Source: Phycisphaerales bacterium UBA7708 (GTDB lineage: Bacteria > Planctomycetota > Phycisphaerae > Sedimentisphaerales > Anaerohalosphaeraceae). Taken from it: 5,492 nucleotides of DNA. Within the stretch, counting starts at the first letter, position 1. Each line of letters starts with the position of its first letter. Below the pieces are notes generated by a model, which was not told the origin of the DNA, did no database searches, and saw only the letters and a list, made by a program, of their open reading frames with translations. The stretch spans positions 1 through 5,492 of the forward strand of contig DLFY01000346.1 of assembly GCA_002482415.1 (NCBI GenBank), written 5' to 3'. Below, piece by piece: positions 1 through 2,941 of this stretch. The translations under genes were made by a program, and so were the position numbers.

Positions 1-421
1 GCAGGTACAACAAACTTTGCCCGGGTATCTGAGTTAAAACCTCCGGATTATGAAGCGTCAGAACACTTTTTCCAGCCAGGTCCGGCTCATTGGCATCATG
101 ACCAATCAATGCCATGGAATACAGCAGGTCGATGCCTTCGGAATCATATTCCTGACTCTCACGAATCCATTCCGCAGATTCAGACTGCTTTATAATCTGC
201 ACAAAACTTCGAGAAGGCGGCGGCGGTGGCTGCTGCAAGGAATGAAGTGAAAAAGGCGGACTTGATGTATTGCTGTATCCCAAAGCCGCATAAGAATCCG
301 GAAATACATCTTCGGATTCGTCCTCGATCACGGCCGAGAAACGCAATTCAAATGTGTCCGCAAAAACAAGACCTGCCAGTCCAATCACGATGATAGATGA
401 AATGATTTGCATGTATCGCAT
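1..421 (-). CDS. Exported protein of unknown function, N-terminal part (cut by window edge)
   Basis: Reading the minus strand from ATG at 421 gives 140 open codons down to base 2, so the gene continues beyond the left edge. The start is supported by AGGAGAGG (433-426), four bases before the ATG; a second in-frame ATG at 412 is less well placed. The protein opens with a signal peptide: MRYMQ, then a hydrophobic stretch to about residue 20, with a likely cleavage after VFA (residues 19-21). The mature part is acidic and Ser-rich, has five prolines at 65-69, a Trp-containing segment near 85, and a stretch (about 116-140) resembling a beta-strand domain. This order (strand, acidic region, poly-Pro, beta-rich end) recalls planctomycete secreted beta-sandwich proteins, but I recognise no named family. 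Probably exported through Sec. It has its own promoter and is not in an operon with the thiamine gene, which ends 670 bases upstream. That it is a gene is fairly sure; its function is unknown. Confidence 0.82.
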   Translation of the reverse strand, partial: MRYMQIISSIIVIGLAGLVFADTFELRFSAVIEDESEDVFPDSYAALGYSNTSSPPFSLHSLQQPPPPPSRSFVQIIKQSESAEWIRESQEYDSEGIDLLYSMALIGHDANEPDLAGKSVLTLHNPEVLTQIPGQSLLYL

Positions 422-475
422 TGTACCTCTCCTGACCGAACCTCTCTTTTGGTATCGACTTGAGCTTGAAAAATG

Positions 476-522
476 AGTGAAAATCATGAAGAATAATATG
501 AATACATTATACGATTTTCACT
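476..522. repeat. 10-bp inverted repeat bracketing the -10 box
   Basis: AGTGAAAATC (476-485) and GATTTTCACT (513-522) are perfect inverted copies, 27 bases apart. One arm lies in the promoter spacer and the other in the start of the transcribed leader, so the arms enclose the TATAAT at 511-506. The placement fits an operator for a dimeric regulator, or a DNA loop. A stem in RNA is less likely because one arm is upstream of the expected transcript start. Confidence 0.5.
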
Positions 523-535
523 TTCAGGAAATCAA
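506..535 (-). promoter_or_regulatory. Sigma70-type promoter of the exported-protein gene
   Basis: On the minus strand TTGATT (535-530) is followed after 18 bases by a perfect TATAAT (511-506). Transcription would begin near 499, giving a leader of roughly 75-80 bases before the ATG at 421. This is the best promoter match in the gap. Assignment is by motif only. Confidence 0.6.
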
Positions 536-747
536 TCCCATTCCCCTATTTTATCGCAAAAGCCTGTAAATATTTGCTTCCAGGATAACATATCTGGACC
601 ATGTTGATCTTTTATTATTCCCCTTTGCGATATTATCGTCTTGCCAGATAAGTATTTATAAAAGTTCGCATAAGGGCCTCATGCGTCGGGAAATTTTTGA
701 TTAGATCCATCCTGTTTCAATTTAACTTATGGAATGCAAAAGGTTTT

Positions 748-777
748 TGTGGAAAACTTGTGAAAAACTTATCCATC
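748..777. promoter_or_regulatory. Cluster of DnaA-box-like 9-mers
   Basis: Three boxes sit in 30 bases. TTTTCCACA (minus, 756-748) and TTTTTCACA (minus, 767-759) both fit the relaxed consensus TTWTNCACA and are spaced 11 bases apart, about one helical turn, in the same orientation. TTATCCATC (plus, 769-777) follows in opposite orientation with two mismatches. Such phased boxes occur in oriC regions and in DnaA-regulated promoters. Which applies here cannot be told from sequence alone; no dnaA, dnaN or rpmH is in the window. Confidence 0.4.
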
Positions 778-893
778 AAGACTTATTAGATGATTGTTTT
801 TATCTCCAAATAGAACTTTGAAGGCCTCTTGAGCCGGATGAAAAAAGCCCTATGCTTTGCATATACGGTACACCAATACTATATGTTGTTTAT

Positions 894-913
894 TTACAAT
901 TACTTACAGTTAC
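894..913 (+). repeat. Tandem 10-mer, two copies
   Basis: TTACAATTAC (894-903) is followed directly by TTACAGTTAC (904-913), one mismatch, period 10. It is iteron-like in form, but two copies in AT-rich DNA can arise by chance. Confidence 0.4.
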
Positions 914-937
914 AATCAAGTTTTCTTATCAATTCAT

Positions 938-958
938 ATACCGACCGGTATGTATAAT
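938..958. promoter_or_regulatory. Palindromic operator-like site beside a TATAAT
   Basis: ATACCG-AC-CGGTAT (938-951) is a perfect 6-bp inverted repeat with a two-base centre, GC-rich in its core inside very AT-rich DNA. The core ACCGACCGGT resembles operators of several TetR-family repressors (NemR-type sites, recalled from memory). One base later on the plus strand comes TATAAT (953-958), so the palindrome would occupy the promoter spacer. No good -35 box and no plus-strand gene downstream are visible. Confidence 0.35.
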
Positions 959-1019
959 CAGCATAATTGAATTCAATAGTCGCATTAATATATCTGGTTT
1001 ATTTTTGGTGTTAATTTTT

Positions 1020-1055
1020 CGTGGATAACGTGTTTATAAAATGGAAAAATCCACA
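1020..1055. promoter_or_regulatory. Second pair of DnaA-like boxes
   Basis: TTATCCACG lies on the minus strand at 1028-1020, one mismatch from the strict box TTATCCACA. AAATCCACA lies on the plus strand at 1047-1055, with two mismatches. The pair lies about 250 bases from the 748-777 cluster, with AT-rich DNA between. They start within 70 bases of the stop codon of the thiamine gene. Only the first box is a strong match. Confidence 0.3.
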
Positions 1056-1090
1056 GGATTGGAGCTTGGAATTCAGTAATATTCCCTAAT

Positions 1091-2152
1091 TTAATGCGGC
1101 ACAAAATCGGCTAACACGCGTTTAAAATCCCGGCAGGCCTTCTCGGGAGAATCAGCAGAGCATATTGCTCCGCATACCGCAATGCAGTGAACGCCTTTCT
1201 CCAGTACCTGACAAACATTGTCCAATGTTATGCCGCCTATTGCAACATGACTGATAGAGCAGTGTTTGAGGACATCCATGGCCTGATTCAAATAGGAAAG
1301 CCCCGCTGCAGGTTCATGGGATTTGGTTTGAGTTGCAAATACAGGCCCCAGCGCTACATAATCACACGGCTGTGCGACTGCCTGATGCAGTTGCTCGATG
1401 CTGTGCGTACTAACCCCGGCAATCAGGGGACGCGGCTGCAGATGCCGGGCTTTTTCTACTGAGATGTCTTGCTGTCCCAGATGGACGCCATCGGCCCCGC
1501 TGAGAATTGCGATATCCGGGCTGTCATTGATAATACTGAGAACATCACCTTTTCGGCATAAATCCGCAAACGTCTCCGAAAGATTCAGTACGTCCCGATC
1601 AGGGAATCCCTTACAGCGAAGCTGCAGGCAGTCCGCCCCGCCAGCAATGCAGGCCCTGGTTAATTCCGGCAGTGTTTGTTTATCATGCTCGGTCTTTACA
1701 GTCAGCAGCACATAAAGCCTGACTTTCTTCATGCGTAAATACCCAAATCCCGCCACATAAATATCTTTTTCAAGGGTATAAGCATCAAAGCGGAGCTTTT
1801 CAAAGGCGTCATACAAAGACGGGGACAGCGTCTGACCAACCTCGGCGAGGGCACGCAGGGCTTCGGTGATGCGTTTGGCCGAAGCAACAAAACAATCCTC
1901 GAGGCTGACGCGCTTCATCTGTCCATCAAAGCGAAGTGCCTGACCGACATCATTTTGAGAATCACGGGAACAGAGCAACTTGCCCTGCTCCAGTTGTGCA
2001 GCCGTCTGACACAGAGCGTGACGCAGGGCTTTTACCCGGCCGGAGAGTGTGGAATTATCAAGAACAAACCGGCAATATTCCTCCATGCCCCGCAGGGCTT
2101 CACGGGCACGGTTTAAATTGGCATCTAAAATTCGATAAACGGCTTTTTCCAT
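1091..2152 (-). CDS. thiE: Bifunctional thiamine biosynthesis protein: ThiD2 domain fused to thiamine phosphate synthase (ThiE)
   Basis: A 353-residue cytoplasmic enzyme. Residues 1-135 match the ThiD2 family (motif RILDANLNRAREALRG at 7-22, RHAL at 44-47), described as a hydroxymethylpyrimidine phosphate kinase. Residues 145-353 are a TIM-barrel ThiE, which joins HMP pyrophosphate to thiazole phosphate to give thiamin phosphate. Visible ThiE landmarks: QLRCK 177-181 (phosphate-binding Arg and Lys kept), IND 208-210, GADGVHLGQ 219-227, GVSTHS 246-251, ALGPVFATQTK 267-277 and AIGGIT 304-309. ThiE alone is about 210-220 residues; the extra length is the ThiD2 part, so one protein would supply and use HMP-PP. 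Met141 begins the ThiE half but there is no sign of a separate gene. Variants: Cys180 replaces the usual Glu of QLREK and Ser211 the usual Arg of INDR. The ATG at 2152 lacks a Shine-Dalgarno sequence but has a TATAAT seven bases upstream. No thiamine riboswitch is seen. Confidence 0.95.
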   Translation of the reverse strand: MEKAVYRILDANLNRAREALRGMEEYCRFVLDNSTLSGRVKALRHALCQTAAQLEQGKLLCSRDSQNDVGQALRFDGQMKRVSLEDCFVASAKRITEALRALAEVGQTLSPSLYDAFEKLRFDAYTLEKDIYVAGFGYLRMKKVRLYVLLTVKTEHDKQTLPELTRACIAGGADCLQLRCKGFPDRDVLNLSETFADLCRKGDVLSIINDSPDIAILSGADGVHLGQQDISVEKARHLQPRPLIAGVSTHSIEQLHQAVAQPCDYVALGPVFATQTKSHEPAAGLSYLNQAMDVLKHCSISHVAIGGITLDNVCQVLEKGVHCIAVCGAICSADSPEKACRDFKRVLADFVPH

Positions 2153-2159
2153 ACCCGAA

Positions 2160-2187
2160 ATTATAGCGATATGACAAACAAATCAAA
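2160..2187 (-). promoter_or_regulatory. thiE promoter giving a probable leaderless mRNA
   Basis: A perfect TATAAT (2165-2160, minus) ends seven bases before the ATG at 2152, so transcription should begin at or within a base or two of the A of the start codon. A weak -35, TTTGAT (2187-2182), lies 16 bases upstream of it. The seven bases before the ATG (TTCGGGT) hold no ribosome-binding site. Together this is the usual signature of a leaderless transcript. Confidence 0.5.
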
Positions 2188-2199
2188 GGATTTTTGCGC

Positions 2200-2233
2200 A
2201 AAAAAGAGGAGCCGAATCCTTGAAAACGGCTCC
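2200..2233 (-). terminator. Rho-independent terminator upstream of thiE
   Basis: On the minus strand GGAGCCG (2233-2227) pairs perfectly with CGGCTCC (2214-2208) across a 12-base loop, followed by TCTTTTTT (2207-2200). This is a textbook intrinsic terminator reading leftward. It stops transcripts entering from the right and so isolates the thiE promoter 35 bases further on. No gene ends just upstream of it. On the plus strand the hairpin is not followed by T residues. Confidence 0.7.
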
Positions 2234-2557
2234 ATTACACCCTCTTCCGAAGCTGAGTCGGAGTCAATACCCTCTTCATCGCATATAAGCCAGCATAAAT
2301 ATGCATCACGATGAAACATTCTTTGTAAGGGTTGCAATGACTATGCCAGATATGAGACCGACCTTGACTTTCTATCCAATGAACACTTAAGATATTACAA
2401 AATAATTATTTATGAAAATACGGCCAGATCTTTTCTAAAATATTGTAAAATAAAAATGTCCTGTTTTGTTGATATTTTACAACAATCTTTTTCCTAATAA
2501 TGCTAATTATTTTGTTTTTATAGGCCTTTAATTTGGATAATTCAAGGAAAACGGGAA
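2234..2557. other. AT-rich intergenic region with no gene
   Basis: I see no protein gene on either strand. A minus-strand frame of about 50 codons (ATG near 2318, running through the terminator to a stop overlapping the thiE -10 box) has no ribosome-binding site or recognisable content. Visible structure: ACCCTCTTC repeated at 2239-2247 and 2269-2277, and an inverted repeat at 2443-2482. The right-hand 150 bases are very AT-rich and would supply the promoter of the plus-strand remnant starting at 2558. Confidence 0.6.
2443..2482. repeat. 10-bp inverted repeat, possible operator
   Basis: TTGTAAAATA (2443-2452) and TATTTTACAA (2473-2482) are perfect inverted copies separated by 20 bases. A second small inverted repeat, TTGTTG (2466-2471) with CAACAA (2480-2485), overlaps the right arm. 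The arms lie about 75-115 bases before the ATG at 2558, a reasonable place for a control site, but low sequence complexity makes chance possible. Confidence 0.4.
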
Positions 2558-2806
2558 ATGTTGAAAAAAAGAAACAAAAAGGCTCAAGTAATTATTTAAT
2601 GCAACACGCGGGCCGCGAACTATGTGTGTAAAGGATTGTTCGGAAAAATAAAGACAAGGCGTGTCCGGATCGGCGATGGGCGCACCGATCCGGACTGGGC
2701 CAAACGAGGTATGGAAAACATACTGGTAAAAAAGATATTACAACTACAGTTTGAATCAATTTCCCAAATCTTAACCCCCGTATCAGCATTGATACTAAAA
2801 ATATAA
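2558..2806 (+). pseudogene. Decayed prepilin-like gene (Tad/Flp or related small pilin), interrupted by a stop
   Basis: An ATG at 2558 follows AAGGA (2544-2548) at nine bases, good ribosome-binding spacing. It encodes MLKKRNKKAQVII and then TAA (2597-2599). Beyond that stop the same frame stays open to TAA at 2804-2806 (68 codons), including the stretch AANYVCKGLFGKIKT. Lys/Arg-rich leaders ending in A-Q-x-x-x-E-Y are typical of class III prepilins. Here the stop lies exactly at the +5 Glu position (TAA differs from GAA by one base) and the next codon is TGC where Tyr (TAC) would be expected. The membrane helix that should follow is missing, so an internal deletion is likely too. The 'YVxKGLFGKIKT' part resembles the segment following that helix in small pilin-like proteins, from memory. 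This is the only plus-strand gene-like element here. It could instead be chance, or a 13-codon leader peptide. Confidence 0.35.
2663..2695. repeat. Perfect 11-bp inverted repeat (hairpin)
   Basis: GTCCGGATCGG (2663-2673) pairs with CCGATCCGGAC (2685-2695) across an 11-base loop. It is a GC-rich, very stable stem inside the frame of the pilin-like remnant. Neither strand has T residues right after it, although the minus side becomes T-rich 10-20 bases later. The core CCGGATC/GATCCGG is the same as in the terminator at 2857-2887. Confidence 0.6.
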
Positions 2807-2852
2807 TAAATGAAATACAGAAAGCCAAATGGTCAATGACCGACTTCATTTA

Positions 2853-2889
2853 AAAGAAAGCCGGATCCATCCATCAGATCCGGCTTTTC
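2853..2889 (-). terminator. Rho-independent terminator of the 789-residue exported-protein gene
   Basis: AAAGCCGGATC (2857-2867) and GATCCGGCTTT (2877-2887) form a perfect 11-bp stem with a nine-base loop. On the minus strand it is followed by T-rich CTTTTA. It lies 55 bases beyond the stop of the large gene, the expected position. The plus-strand side also ends in TTTT, so it may act in both directions and would also end plus-strand transcripts of the remnant at 2558-2806. Confidence 0.75.
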
Positions 2890-2896
2890 AACAGCT

Positions 2897-2925
2897 TCTC
2901 CCCTCACTCGCATCTCCCCTCACTC
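2897..2925. repeat. 13-bp direct repeat in the 3' untranslated region
   Basis: TCTCCCCTCACTC occurs at 2897-2909 and again at 2913-2925 (period 16). In the minus-strand transcript this gives two GAGTGAGGGGAGA blocks between the stop codon of the large gene and its terminator. Function unknown; it may simply be a local duplication. Confidence 0.6.
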
Positions 2926-2941
2926 ACACAATACTGCCCTT

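Larger units (their letters stand above)
422..1090. other. AT-rich intergenic region, 669 bases
   Basis: No credible protein gene is seen on either strand between the end of the thiamine gene and the start of the exported-protein gene. The stretch is markedly more AT-rich than the flanking genes. It contains the promoter and inverted repeat near 476-535, a group of DnaA-box-like 9-mers at 748-777, a tandem 10-mer at 894-913, a palindrome with an adjacent TATAAT at 938-958, and two more DnaA-like boxes at 1020-1055. A weak hairpin followed by T residues on the minus strand (855-841; AAAGC/GCTTT arms) is the only terminator-like structure downstream of the thiamine gene. It has only two GC pairs per arm, so I give it little weight. 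Confidence 0.7.

Noticed and set aside
838..860. Terminator-like hairpin AAAGC/GCTTT with a T-run on the minus strand as the end of the thiE transcript.
   Set aside because: The stem has only two GC pairs and lies about 230 bases beyond the thiE stop; too weak to list as a feature.
2251..2295. Thiamine (TPP) riboswitch-like string on the plus strand: CTGAG ... AATACCC ... ATAAGCCAGC.
   Set aside because: The upstream GGGGT partner and the closing GCGNAGGGA segment are missing, the Pyr-binding CCTGAT is not there, and it lies on the strand opposite thiE with no thiamine gene downstream. The minus strand upstream of thiE has no CTGAGA/CCTGAT pair either.
2340..2388. Minus-strand stretch translating as KVKVGLISGIVIATLTK.
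   Set aside because: It looks like a signal-anchor start but follows a stop codon, has no start codon and ends after 19 codons.
2592..2849. 85-codon minus-strand frame with a hydrophobic N-terminus (MKSVIDHLAFCISFIIFLVS).
   Set aside because: It starts just past the terminator of the large gene, has no ribosome-binding site, and its hydrophobicity comes from AT-rich DNA. It also runs antisense through the pilin-like frame, which has better start signals.
2863..2913. Small minus-strand frame beginning MRVRGEAVEKPD after a GGGGAG.
   Set aside because: The G-rich block touches the ATG, leaving no spacing for a ribosome-binding site, and the frame runs through the terminator stem.
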